Shown here: positions 1-12,518 of the stretch, in pieces | Position numbering within the stretch: position 1 is the stretch's first letter | Layout of the letters: the number at the start of each line of letters is the position of its first letter | NCBI RefSeq assembly: GCF_000002235.5 | Contig: NW_022145596.1 | Coordinates: forward strand, 30,682,640-30,746,639 | DNA: 64,000 nt | Source: Strongylocentrotus purpuratus | Lineage: Eukaryota; Echinodermata; Echinoidea; Camarodonta; Strongylocentrotidae | Direction: 5' to 3' | Made by a program: the position numbers and the translations under genes | The notes under the pieces: generated by a model | The model's database searches: none | What the model was told of the DNA's origin: nothing | Seen by the model: only the letters and a program-made list of their open reading frames with translations

Positions 1-1090
1 CAGCTACAACATACTAAAAGCTCAGCAAAAACGAAACTAAAACAACGGAGATATTGCTCGTGAAAGACGGGAATGTAGAATCCAGTTTTGAGAAAAAGTC
101 ATGTCCCATAGAGAATACACGCAAAATGTGACAAATTGACATGCCTCCTTTAATCGCTTAAATACGGCATAAGGCCTTTGTCAAAATGAAAATTGGTGAT
201 TATTGAGCTTGTAGAGAATTATTTTAGCTACATCATATCGAAATTTGGAAGAAAATTGGTCAATATTTACAGAGATACAATCGATTTTCCATAAATATGC
301 TGACGTCATAATATGCAAATTCGTATTTTGAGTTCCAAGGCCATTATGATGATATCACGAAACACCTAATGGCCAAATGAGACATGGAATCATATCTCTG
401 ACTCATATTCTATCTAAATATGAAAAAAAATTGAAGGTCACGGTTCATTCCAAAGAGCTTTAATGGATTTTGTATAGGCATGTTTTTGCCCATATATGCT
501 ATGTATTAAAAGAGCTCGCGCGCACTGACATTTATCTTGAATTGACGCTTATCTTGTTATTAATGGTCATGAAGAGTTAAAAATGGTATCAAATTCCCTG
601 AAAAAATATAGGAAATATCATGAAAGCAAAAAAAATGGCGATTCTATGTTTTGTAATGGTGTTACGCGCGAAAACGCGCGCGCATGCACGTACGCGCGAT
701 TTTTTATAAAATGCTTAAAATGACCTAAAACGTATGCAAAAAAATTTTGAGACGATTTTGAGCATTTAAAAATTTTGCGCGCGCACTGACGCGCGGACGT
801 ACGCGGACGCGCACGTTTTTTGACCTGAAATTGACCGGACACATATTGACCTTGATCATGATTAATATGAATGAGAAATGAATTACCGTTATGAAAATAT
901 GATCATGAGTAAATTTTCAGAAAATTTCACAAAATGGCGCCTAGATGACGTCATCAATCAAGGTCAAGGTTGAAAACTTTGCTGTGCCTTGTTCATATGC
1001 CTATACATACGTGTATCAAATTTTAAGATATTTGATTGAGCCATTTTCAAATTATCTTGCACACAAAAAAGTGGGTCGAAATAAGAAAAA
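1..1090 (-). mobile_element. Array unit 0 (partial, A head with B body)
   Basis: Cut by the window edge. The left part matches A-type heads (caatttttcaca-like block, 'cctcctttaatcgc'). From about 190 on it matches B bodies ('caaattcgtattttgag', 'ggtcacggttcattcc'). The unit is therefore a mosaic, which suggests recombination within the array. Confidence 0.65.
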
Positions 1091-2267
1091 CTAGATTTGT
1101 AATACTTGTTTGGAACAAGTATAGGTGGGCTGGTCCAACTAAAATTTTAGACAGAATGAAGAGCACATTTGAGATAGCTAATTGTCTCAGCTACATCATA
1201 CTCAAAGTTCAGCGTAAACGAAGCTAAAACGACGGAGATATTGCTCGCGAAAGACGGGAATGTAGAATCCAGTTTTGAGAAAAAGTCATGTCCCATAGAG
1301 AATACACGCAAAAAGTGAAAAATTGACATGCCTCCTTTAATCGCAAAAATACGCCATGATTCCTTTGTCAAAAATGAAAAATGTTGTTAACTACATTTGT
1401 AATGAATTGTCTCAGCTAGAACATATCGAAATTTGGAAGAAAATCGATCAATATTTACAGAGATGCAATCAATTTTTGAAAAATATGCTGACATCATAAT
1501 ATGCAAATTGAAATTATGAGTTCGGAGGCCATTATGATGACGTCATGAGAAAAGTAAGGGTCAAATGAGACTTGAAATCATATCTCCAATTCTTATTCTA
1601 TCACAATAAGAAGAAAAAAATTCGGGTCACCTTGCATCCTAAAGAGCTACGATGGACTTTGTATAGGCATCTTTTTGCCCATTTATGATATGTATTACAA
1701 GTGCTCGCGCGCACGGAAATTTATGTTAAACGGGTGATCATTCCGTTATTAATAGTAAACATGGTATCAATTTGTTTGTAAAAATATGTGCAATATTATT
1801 AAAGAAAAAAAATGGCGATTCTATGTTGTGTAATAGTTTTACGCGCGAAAACGGGCGCGCATGCGCGCGTGCGCGATTTTTTATAAAATGCTTAGAATGG
1901 CCTAAAACGTATGCAAAATGATTTTGAGACGATTTTGAGCATTTTAAAATTTGCGCGCGCATTGACGCGCGGACGTACGCGCACGTGCGCGTTATTTGAC
2001 CTGAAATTGACCGGATGGATATTGACCTCGATCATGATAAATATGAATGAGAAATAGCTTTTGGTTATGAAGATATGATCATGAGTTGATTTTTACAAAA
2101 TGGCGCCTAGATGACGTCATCAGTGAAGGTCAATGTTGAAAACGTTATTGTGCTTTGTACATATGCCCATACATATGTGTGCCAAATTTCAAGGCATTTG
2201 ATTGAGCCATTTTCAAGTTATCTTGCTAACAAAAAAGTGGTTAGAAATAAGAAAAATATTTAATAAA
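1091..2267 (-). mobile_element. Array unit 1 (type A)
   Basis: Starts with the hairpin and CTAG terminus at 1091. It has an A head ('gacgggaatgtagaatcc') and A body ('caccttgcatcctaaag'), the CG-alternating patch near 1842-1880 and the AAAATGGCGCC block near 2097. One of the CRE-like sites is mutated (ctgacatcat near 1489). Confidence 0.7.
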
Positions 2268-3406
2268 CTAGACATATAATACTTGTTTGGAACAAGTATA
2301 GGTGGGCTGGTCAACTAACATTTGAGACAAAATAGAGCAAAAATAAGCGACATACTGCTTACAAATTCTTAAAAGACATTATCATGTAGATTCATAACGT
2401 AAACTAAATTCACCTTCTATAGGCATAACACGCAAATTATGAAGTTTTTGACATGAGGCCTTTAATCAAAATTTTTACTATGATGACGTCATCAAAATGA
2501 AAAAAAAATGATTACTACGCTTGTAGAGAATTGTCTAAGCTACAACATATCGAAATTTTGAAGAAAATTGATCAATATTTACAGAGATACAATAAATTTT
2601 ACATAAATATGCTGACGTCATAATATGCAAATTCGTATTTTTAGTTCCAAGGCCATTGTGATGATGTCACGATACACTTAATTGCCAAATGAGACATGGA
2701 ATCATATCTCCGACTCATACTCTATCTAAATATGAAAACAAAATTGAGGATCCCGGTGCATTCCAAAGAGCTATAACGGATTTTATATAGGCATATTTTT
2801 GCCCATATATGCTATGTATTAAAAGAGCTCGCGCGCACTGACATTTATCTTGAATTGACGCTCATCTTGTTAATAATGGTCATAAAGAGAAAAACATGGT
2901 ATCAAATTCCTTGAAAAAATATGAGATATATCATGAAAGAAAAAAAAATGGCGATTCTATGTTTTGTAATGGTGTTACGCGCGAAAACGCGCGCGCATGT
3001 GCGTGTGCGCGTTTTTTTATAAAATGCTTAAAATGACTTGAAACGTATGCAAAATAAATTTGAGACGATTTTGAGCAGTTTGAAATTTTGCGCGCGCATT
3101 GACGCGCGGACGTACGCGCACGTGCGCGTTTTTTTACCTGAAATTGACCGGACTGATATTGACCTTAATCATGATAAATATGATTGAAAAATCACTTTTG
3201 GTTATGAAGATATGATCAAGAGTTTATTTTCAGAAAATTTCACAAAATGGCGCCTAGATGACGTCATCAGTCAAGGTCAAGGTTGAAAACCTTACTGTGT
3301 TTTGTCCATATGCCTATACATATGTGTCCCAAATTTCAAAGCATTTGATTAAATAATTTCAAAGATATCTTGCTAACAAAAAGTGGGTCGAAATAAGAAA
3401 AATAAA
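2268..3406 (-). mobile_element. Array unit 2 (type B)
   Basis: B head ('aagcgacatactgctt') and B body ('gaggatcccggtgcattcc', also found in unit 4). Three exact TGACGTCA sites. Ends at the next CTAG. Confidence 0.7.
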
Positions 3407-4592
3407 CTAGATTTGTAATACTTGTTTGGAACAAGTATAGGTGGGCTGGTCGAACCAAAATTTAAGACAAAATGAAGGGTACATTTGAGATAGCTTATTG
3501 TCTCAGCTATAACATACTCGAAGTTCAGCGTAAACGAAGCTAAACGACAGAGATATTGCTCGTGAAAGAATCCAGTTTTGAGAAAAACTCATGTCCCATA
3601 GAGAATACACTCAAAATGTGAAAAATTGACATGTCTTTTTTAATCGCGAAAATACGCCCTGATGCCTTTGTCAAAATGAAAATTAGGGCCAATTTTATTT
3701 GTAGAGAATTGTCTCAGCTAAAACATATCAAAATTTTGAAGACAATCGATCAATATTTACAGAGAAACAATCAATTTTCCGTAAATATGCTGACGTCATA
3801 ATATGCAAATTGAAATTTTGAGTTTGGAGGCCATTATGATGACGTCATGAGTTAATTGAGGGTCAAATGAGACATGAAATCATATCTCCAATTCATACTG
3901 TATCAAAATATGACCCAAAAATTGGGGTCACCTTGCATCCTAAAGGGCTACAATGGATCTTGTATAGGCATGTTTTTGCCCATATATGCTATGTATTACA
4001 AGAGCTCGCGCGCACGGAAATTTATGTTAAACGGTCGATCATTCCATTATTAATAGTCATAAAGAGACAAGCATGGTATCAATTTGTTTGTAAAAATATG
4101 TGGAATATTATGAAAGAAAAAAAAATGGCGATTCTATGTTGTGTAATAGTTTTACGCGCGAAAACGCGCGCACCGCGCGCATGCGCGTGTGTGTGGGCGA
4201 TTTTTTTATAAAATGCTTAGAATGGCCTAAAACGTATGTAAAATGATTTTGAGATGATTTTGAGCATTCAAAAATTTTGCGCGCGCATTAACGCGCGGAC
4301 GTACGCGCACGCGCGCGTTTTTGACCTGAAGTTGACCGGACGGATATTGACCTCGATCATGATAAATATGAATGAGAAATAGCTTTTGGTTATGAAGATA
4401 TGATCATGAGTTGATTTTTACAAAATGGCGCCTAGATGACGTCATCAGTGAAGGTCAATGTTGAAAACGTTATTGTGCTTTGTACATATGCCTATACATA
4501 TGTGTGCCAAATTTCAAGGCATTTCATTGAGCCATTTTCAAGTTATCTTGCTAACAAAAAAGTGGTTAGAAATAAGAAAAATATTTAATAAA
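3407..4592 (-). mobile_element. Array unit 3 (type A, sister of unit 12)
   Basis: Type A, sharing private variants with unit 12: loss of the 'cgggaatgtag' stretch in the head, 'gacccaaaaattgggg', and an extra GC block ending 'gtgtgtgtgggcgat'. The two copies lie about 11.4 kb apart. Confidence 0.7.
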
Positions 4593-5729
4593 CTAGACAT
4601 ATAATACTTGTTTGGAACAAGTATAGGTGGGCTGGTCAACTAAAATTTGAGACAAAATAGAGGAAAATAAGCGACATACTGCTTACAAATTCTTAAAAAA
4701 CAATATCATGTAGATTCATAACGTGAACTAAATTCACCTTCTATAGGCATAACACGCAAATTATGAAGTTTTTGACATGAGGCCTTTAATCAAAATTTTC
4801 ACTATGATGACGTCATCAAAATGAAAAATAATTATTACTGCGCTTGTAGAGAATTGTCTCAGCTACAACATATCGAAATTTTGAAGAAAATTGATCAATA
4901 TTTACAGAGATACATTCAATTTTACATAAATATGCTGACGTCATAATATGCAAATTCGTATTTTGAGTTCCAAGGCCATTGTAATGATGTCACGATACAC
5001 TTAATGGCCAAATGAGACATGGAATCATATTTCCGACTCATACTCTATCTAAATATGAAAAAAAATTGAGGATCCCGGTGCATTCCAAAGAGCTATAACG
5101 GATTTTGTATAGGCATGTTTTTGCCCATATATGCTATGTATTAAAAGAGCTCGCGCGCACTGACATTTATCTTGAATTTACGCTCATCTTGTTAATAATG
5201 GTCATAAAGAGATAAACATGGTATCAAATTCCTTGAAAAAATATGAGAAATATCATGAAAGAAAAAAAAATGGCGATTCTATGTTTTGTAATGGTGTTAC
5301 GCGCGAAAACGCGCGCGCATGCTCGTACGCGCGATTTTTTATAAAATGCTTAAAATGACCTGAAACGTATGCAAAATAAATTTGAGACGATTTTGAGCAT
5401 TTAAAAATTTTGCGCGCGCACTGACGCGCGGACGTACGCGCACGCGCGCGTTTTTTGACCTGAAATTGACCGGACTGATATTGACCTTGATCATGATAAA
5501 TATGAATGAGAAATACCTTTTGGTTATGAAGATATGATCATGAGTTGATTTTCAGAAAATTTCACAAAATGGCGCCTAGATAACGTCATCAGTCAAGGTC
5601 AAGGTTAAAAACCTTACCGTGATTTGTCCATATGCCTATTCATATGTGTGTCAAATTTCAACGCATTTGATTGAGCCATTTTCAAGTTATCTTGTTAACA
5701 AAAAAGTGGTTAGAAATAAAATAAATAAA
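4593..5729 (-). mobile_element. Array unit 4 (type B)
   Basis: Type B, closest to unit 2 (shared 'gaggatcccggtgcattcc'). The CRE-like site near 5580 is mutated (ataacgtcat). The right border meets a different terminus, described in the next unit. Confidence 0.7.
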
Positions 5730-5855
5730 CTAGAAATTTAATTCGTCATGGGGACGAATTAGGTGGTCTGTCTTTAATTCCTATGTTCATGCTCATCTTT
5801 AATTCAATATTTACTATATTGAAAAAGGGAGAAGTTATATAGACATGTAAAGAAT

Positions 5856-5950
5856 GATGATCATGATGATGATCTTGATAGTAATGGTGATGACGATGAT
5901 GATGATCATGGTGATGTTGATGATCATCAACAGACCATGATGACATCTGA
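5856..5950. repeat. Degenerate (GAT)n microsatellite
   Basis: Runs of gatgat interrupted by other triplets inside the variant unit 5. The antisense His-rich reading frame here is a by-product of the triplet repeat. Confidence 0.7.
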
Positions 5951-6253
5951 TTAAAAAATGAGGGGACGTTGAGATAGCATATAGTCTCAGCTACAACATA
6001 CTCAAAAATCAACAAAAATCAAGCCGAAATAATGGCGATATTGCTCGCAAAAGACAAGAATGTAGAATCCAGATTTGAGAAAAAGTCATCTCCCATAAGG
6101 ATTACATGCAAAAAGTAATGGATCAAGTGATAATAGGGTAATAATAAAGTAAATATGGTTGTCTATTACATTATTTGCGATTGTACGTGTTTTAATATTT
6201 AAAGGAGATGGTACAGTAAAAGGTCAAAAAGAAAAAAAAAGTGAAAAAAAAAA

Positions 6254-6325
6254 TTGTTGGAGACCCCCGGACTCGAACCAGGGACCTCGAGGTCGGAAGT
6301 CAAGTGCGTTACCGATATACCAAAA
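6254..6325 (-). other. tRNA-like SINE head or tRNA pseudogene
   Basis: On the minus strand there is an A-box-like TGGTATATCGG, and about 30 bases later the exact B-box GGTTCGAGTCC followed by GGGGG. These are the two internal RNA polymerase III promoter boxes. The acceptor ends do not pair and no good anticodon stem forms, so it is not a working tRNA. It interrupts an A-type head in unit 5. Confidence 0.6.
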
Positions 6326-7559
6326 CATTTCCCATAGAGATTACACGTAAACGGAAAATGGAATGATCAAATCCCACTTTGCAAGTGAGATATGAGCATG
6401 ATCCCGGCATCTGATCGAAAAATAAAGGGCACACTTGTGATAGCTTATTGTCTCAGCTACAACATACTCGAAGCTCAGCGAAAACAAAGCTAAAACGACG
6501 GAGATATTGCTCGCAAAAGACAGGATGTAGAATCCAGTTTTGGGAAAAAGTCATGTCCCATAGAGAATACACGCAAAATGTGAAAAATTGACATGCCACC
6601 TTTAATCACAAAAATACGCCATGATACCTTTGTCAAAATGAAAAATTGTTTAGACTGCATTTGTAGAGAATTGTCTCAGCTAGATCATATCAAAATTTGG
6701 AAGAAAATCAATCAATATTTACAGAGATACAGTCAATTTTCCAGAAAAATACTGACGTCATAATATGCAAATTGAAATTTTGAGTTGGGAGGCCATTATG
6801 ATGACGTCATGAGTTAATTGAGGGTCAAATGAGACATGAAATCATATTTCAAATTCATACTCTATCAAAATATGAAGAAAAAAATTGGGTTCACTTTGCA
6901 TCCTAAAGCGCTACAATGGATTTTGTATAGGCATGTTTTTGCCCATGTATGCTATGTATTACAAGAGCTCGCACGCACGGAAATTATCTTAAACGGACGC
7001 TCATTCCGTTATTAATGGTCAGAAAAAGGTGAACAAGGTATCAAAATGCTTGGAAAAATGTGTCAAATATGATGACAGAAAAAAATTGGCGATTCTATGT
7101 AGGAAAAAGCAATTACGCGCGAAAACGCGCGCGCATGTGCGTGCGCGCGTTTTTTGCAAAATGCTTAAAATGGCCTGAAACGTATGCAAAAATAATTTGA
7201 GACGATTTGGAGCATTTTTATTTTTTGCGCGCGCGGTGACGCGCGGACGTACGCATGCGCGCGCGTTTTCTGACCTGAAATTGACCGGACGGATATTGAC
7301 CTTAATCGTGATAAATATGAATGAGAAATGCCTTTCCGTTATGAAGATATGATCATGAGTAAAAAGTACCAAAAAAAACACAAAATGGCGCCTGGATGAC
7401 GTCATGAAAACTTGATGACCTTGAAAATGTTACTCTAACGTCTCATGACAATGACCTATGACTGTGCCAAAATTGAACGAAATTGACTAAACTGATCTTG
7501 AGTTATCCTGTTAACAAAAAAGTGTGAAAATAAATAAAAATAAATAATAATAATAATAA

Positions 7560-8982
7560 CTAGACATAATACTTGTTTGGAACAAGTATAGGTGGGCTGG
7601 TCAACTTAAATTTGAAAACAAAATAGAGCAAAATCAAGCGAGATACTGCTTGAAAATTCTTAAAAAACACTATCATGTAGATTCATTACGTGAACGAAAT
7701 TCACCTTCTATAGTCATAACACGCAAATTATGAATTTTCTGACATGAGGCCTTTAACCAAAATTTTCACTCTGATGACGTCATCAAAATGAAAAAAGGGT
7801 TAAATTGAACTTGTAGAGAATTATCTTAGCTACAACATATTGAAATTTTGAAGAAAATCAATCAATATATACAGAGATACAATCAATTTTCCATAAATAT
7901 GCTGACGTCATAATATGCAAATTCGTATTTTGAGTTCCAAGGCCATTATGATGATGTCACGATACACTTAATGGCCAAATGAGACATGAAATCATATTTC
8001 TGACTCATACTCTTTTCAAATATTAAAACAGAATTGGGGTCCAGGTGCATCCCAAAGAGCTATAATGGATTGTGTATAGGCATTTTTTTGCCCATGTATG
8101 TTATGTATTACAAGAGCTCGCGCGCACTGACATTTATCTTGAATTTACGCTCATCTTGTTAATAATGGTCATAAAGAGATAAACATGGTATCAAATTCCT
8201 TGAAAAAATATGAAAAATATCATGAAAGAAAAAAAAATGGCGATTCTATGTTTTGTAATGGTGTTACGCGCGAAAACGCGCGCGCATGCTCGTACGCGCG
8301 ATTTTTTATAAAATGCTTAATATGACCTGAAACGTATGCAAAATAAATTTTAGACGATTTTGAGCATTTAAAAATTTTGCGCGCGCACTGACGCGCGGAC
8401 GTACGCGCACGCGCGCGTTTTAGGACATGAAATTAACCGGACAAATATTGACCTTGATCATGATAAATATGAATGAGAAATGACTTTCCTTTATGAAGAT
8501 ATGATCATGAGTTAATTTTCACAAAATGGCGCCTAGATGACGTCATCAGTCAAGGTCAAGGTTGAAAAGGTTATTTTGATTTTGTTATATGCCTATACAT
8601 ATGTGTGCCAAATTTCAAAGCATTTGATTGAACCATTTCAAAGTTAACTTGCTAACAAAAAAGTGGGTCGAAATAAGAAAAATAAATAAATAATAATAAT
8701 AAATAATAATAAAGGCAATTTTAACAAAATTATAAGGTGGTCTGTATTAGATACAGCCCACCTGATAATAATAATAATAAAGAAAGAAAATTCTGACGAA
8801 AACAATAGGTGATCTGTCGTTGACAGACCACCTAATAATAATAAAGGCAATTTTAACAAAATTATAAGGTGGTCTGTATAGATACAGCCCACCTGATAAA
8901 TAAATAAATAAATAAATAATAAAGGCAATTCTAACGAAATTATAAGGTGGTCTGTACGTTATACAGCCCACCTGATAATAAA
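7560..8982 (-). mobile_element. Array unit 6 (type B plus hairpin cluster)
   Basis: Type B head and body with three TGACGTCA sites. It is extended at the right by a ~290 bp cluster of four short hairpins in (TAA/TAAA)n DNA. Confidence 0.7.
8696..8980 (-). repeat. Cluster of four short hairpin elements
   Basis: Inverted repeats at 8735-8763, 8807-8833, 8867-8894 and 8945-8973, each AGGTGGTCTGTA paired with TACAGCCCACCT or close variants. Each is preceded by 'aaaggcaatt..aacraaatt', itself a weak second stem, and separated by taa/taaa runs. The arms match the 'aggtgggctg' and 'aggtggtctg' next to the array termini, so they may be minimal elements made of two joined ends. Confidence 0.7.
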
Positions 8983-10126
8983 CTAGACATATAATACTTG
9001 TTTGGAACAAGTATAGGTGGGCTGGTCAACTAACATTTGAGACAAAATAGAGCAAAAATAAGCGACATACTGCTTACAAATTCTTAAAAGACAATATCAT
9101 GTAGACTCATAACGTGAACTAAATTCACCTTCCATAGGCATAACACGCAACGTAAGAAATTTCTGATATGTGCCCTTTAATCGTAATTTTCACTATGATG
9201 ACGTGATCAAAATTAAAAATGGTGTTGACTGTGCTTGTAGAGAATTGTCCTAGCTACAACATATCGAAATTTGGAAGAAAATCGATCAATATTTACAGAG
9301 ATACAATCAATTTCCCATAAATATGCTGACGTCATAATATGCAAATTCGTATTTTGAGTTCCAAGGTCATTATGATGATGTCACGATACACTTAATGGCC
9401 AAATGAGACATGGAATCATATTTCCGACTCATACTCTATCTAAATATGAACAAACATCGAAGGTCACGGTTCATTCCAAAGAGCTATAATGGATTTTGTA
9501 TAGGCATGTTTTTGACCATATATGCTATGTAATAAAAGAGCTCGCGCGCACGGACATTTATCTTGAATTGACGCTCATCTTGTTATTCATGGTCATAAAG
9601 AGATAAACATGGTATTAAATTCCTTGAAAACATATGAGAAATATCATGAAAGAAAAAAAAATGGCGATTCTATGTTGTGTAATGGTGTTACGCGCGAAAA
9701 CGCGCGCGCATGCTCGTACGCGCGATTTTTTATAAAATGCCTAAAATGACCTGAAACGTATGCAAAATAAATTTGAGACGATTTTGAGCATTTAAAAATT
9801 TTGCGCGCGCATTGACGCGCGGACGTACGCGCACGCGCGCGTTTTTTGACCTGAAATTGACTGGACTGATATTGACCTTGATCATAATAAATATGAATGA
9901 GAAATACCTTTTGGTTATGAAGATATGATCATGAGTTTTTTTTCAGAAAATTTCACAAAATGGCGTCTAGATGACGTCATCAGTCAAGGTCAAGGTTGAA
10001 AACCTTACTGTGTTTTGTCCATATGGCTATTCATATGTGTGCTAAATTTCAAAGCATTTAATTGAATAATTTTAAAGATATCTTGCTAACAAAAAGTGGG
10101 TCGAAATAAGAAAAATAAATAATAAA
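8983..10126 (-). mobile_element. Array unit 7 (type B)
   Basis: B head and B body of the 'ggtcacggttcattcc' kind. One site is changed to gacgtgatc near 9201. Confidence 0.7.
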
Positions 10127-11264
10127 CTAGACATATAATACTTGTTTGGAACAAGTATAGGTGGGCTGGTCAACTAAAATTTGAAAACAAAATAGAGCAA
10201 AAATAAGCGAGATACTGCTTAATTTAAAAAAAAAAACAATATCATGTAGATTCATTACGTGAACGAAATTCACCTTCTATAGTCATGACACGCAACTTAA
10301 GAAATTTCTGATATGTGCCCTTTAGTCGTAATTTTTACTCTGATGACGTCATCAAAATGAAAAATGGTTATTATTAAACTTGTAGAGAATTATCTTAGCT
10401 ACAACATTTCAAAATTTGGAAGAAAATCGATCAATATTTACAGAGATACAGTCAATTTTCCATAAATATGCTGACGTCATAATATGCAAATACGTATTTT
10501 GAGTTCCAAGGCCATTATGATGATGTCACGATACACTTAATGGCCAAATGAGACGTGGAATCATATCTCCGACTCATACTCTATCTAAATATGAAAACAA
10601 ATTGAAGGTCACGGTTCATTTCAAAGAGCTATAATGGATTTTGTATAGGCATGTTTTTGCCCATATATGCTATGTATTAAAAGAGCTCGCGCGCACAGAC
10701 ATTTATCTTGAATTGACGCTCATCTTGTTATTAAAGGTCATAAAGAGATAAACATGGTATCAAATTCCTCGAAAAAATATGAGAAATATCATAAAAGAAA
10801 AAAAATGGCGATTCTATGTTTTGTAATGGTGTTACGCGCGAAAACGCGCGCGCATGCGCGCGTGCGCGATTTTTTATGAAATGCTTAAAATGACCTGAAA
10901 CGTATGCAAAATAAATTTGAGACGATTTTGAGCATTTAATTTTTTTGCACGCGCACTGACGCGCAGACGTTCTCGCACGCGCGCGTTTTTGGACATGAAA
11001 TTGACCGGACTGATACTGACCTTGATCATGATAAATATGAATGAGAAATACCTTTTGGTTATAAAGATATGATCATGAGTAAATTTTCAGAAAATTTCAC
11101 AAAATGGCGCCTAGATGACGTCATCAGTCAAGGTCAAGGTTGAAAACCTTACTGTGTTATGTCCATATGCCTATACATATGTGTGCTAAATTTCAAAGCA
11201 TTTGAATGAACCATTACAAAGTTATCATGCTAACAAAAAAGTGGGTCGAAATAAGAAAAATAAA
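10127..11264 (-). mobile_element. Array unit 8 (type B)
   Basis: Third B unit in a row, with the same body variant as unit 7 and three TGACGTCA sites. Confidence 0.7.
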
Positions 11265-12518
11265 CTAGATTTGTAATACTTGTTTGGAACAAGTATAGGT
11301 GGGCTGATCCAACAAAAAATTGAGACAAAATAAAGGGTACATTTGAGATAGATTTTTGTCTCAGCTACAACATACTCGAAGTTCAGCGTAAATGAAGCTA
11401 AAACGACGTAGATATTGCTCGCGAAAGACGGGAATGTAGAATCGAGTTTTGAGAAAAAGTCATGTCCCTAAGAGAATACACGCAAAATGTGAAAAATTGA
11501 CATGCCTCCTTTAATCTCAAAAATACGCCATGATGCCTTTGTCAAAATGAAGAATAATAGTAACTACATTTGTAGAAAATTGTCTCAGCTAGAACATATC
11601 AAAATTTGGAAGAAAATCTATCAATATTTACAGAGATACAATCAATTTTCCATAAATATTCTGACGTCATAATATGCAAATTGGAATTTTGAGTTCGAAG
11701 GCCATTTTGATGACGTCACGAGTTAATTGAGGGTCAAATGAGACATGAAAACATATCTCCTTATCATACTGTATTAAAATATGAAAAAAAATTGGATCAC
11801 CTTGCATCCTAAAGAGCTACAATGGATTTTGTATAGGCATGTTTTGGCCCATATATGCTATGTATTACAAGAGCTCGCGCGCACGGAAATTTTTGTTAAA
11901 CTGTCGATCGTTCCGTTATTAATAGTCATAAAGAGACAAACATGGTATCAATTTGTTTGTAAATATATGTGGAATATTTTGAAGAAAAAAAAAGGCGATT
12001 CTATGTTGTGTAATAGTTTTACTTGCGAGAACGCGCGCGCATGCGCGTGTGCGCGATTTTTTATAAAATGCTTAGAATGGCCTAAAACGTATGCAAAATG
12101 ATTTTGAGACGATTTTGAGCATTTTAAAAATTTGCGCGCGCATTGACGCGCGGACGTACGCGCACGCGCGCATTATTTGACCTGAAATTGACCGGACAGA
12201 TATTGACCTTGATCATGATAAATATGAATGAGAAATACCTTTTGGTTATGAAGATATGATCATGATTTGATTTTCGTAAAGTTTTACAAAATGGCGCCTA
12301 GATGACGTCATCAGTAAAGGTCAATGTTGAAAACGTTATTGTGCTTTGTACATATGTCTTTACATATATGTGCCAAATTTCAAGGATTTTGATAGAGCCA
12401 TTTTCGTGTTATTTTGTTCACAAAAAAGTGGTTAGAAATAAGAAAAATATTTAATAAATAAATAAAGGCAATTCTAACGAAATTATAAGGTGGTCTGTAC
12501 GATATACAGCCCACCTGA
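11265..12518 (-). mobile_element. Array unit 9 (type A plus one hairpin)
   Basis: Type A head and body. At the right end a single short hairpin (12488-12516) sits directly against the CTAG of the next unit, showing that hairpins insert or arise exactly at unit junctions. Confidence 0.7.

Larger units (their letters stand above)
5730..7559 (-). mobile_element. Array unit 5 (variant terminus, partial A, tRNA-like insert, then A)
   Basis: The plus-strand start is CTAG followed by a different hairpin (AATTCGTC/GACGAATT, five-base loop) and 'aggtggtctgtc'. It keeps the Helitron layout with another stem. Then follow a GAT-rich stretch (5856-5950), a partial A head (about 5950-6120), a tRNA-like segment and a full A head from about 6415. 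'catctgat' followed by an A head occurs twice, so part of the head is duplicated. The body has a third, C-type tail ('gatgacagaaaaaaattgg') also seen in unit 10. Confidence 0.6.

Noticed and set aside
6254-6325. Working tRNA gene on the minus strand
   Set aside because: A and B boxes are present but the acceptor and anticodon stems do not pair.
8644-9010. Hydrophobic Ile/Leu-rich antisense frames
   Set aside because: Made by taa/taaa runs and the repeated hairpins.
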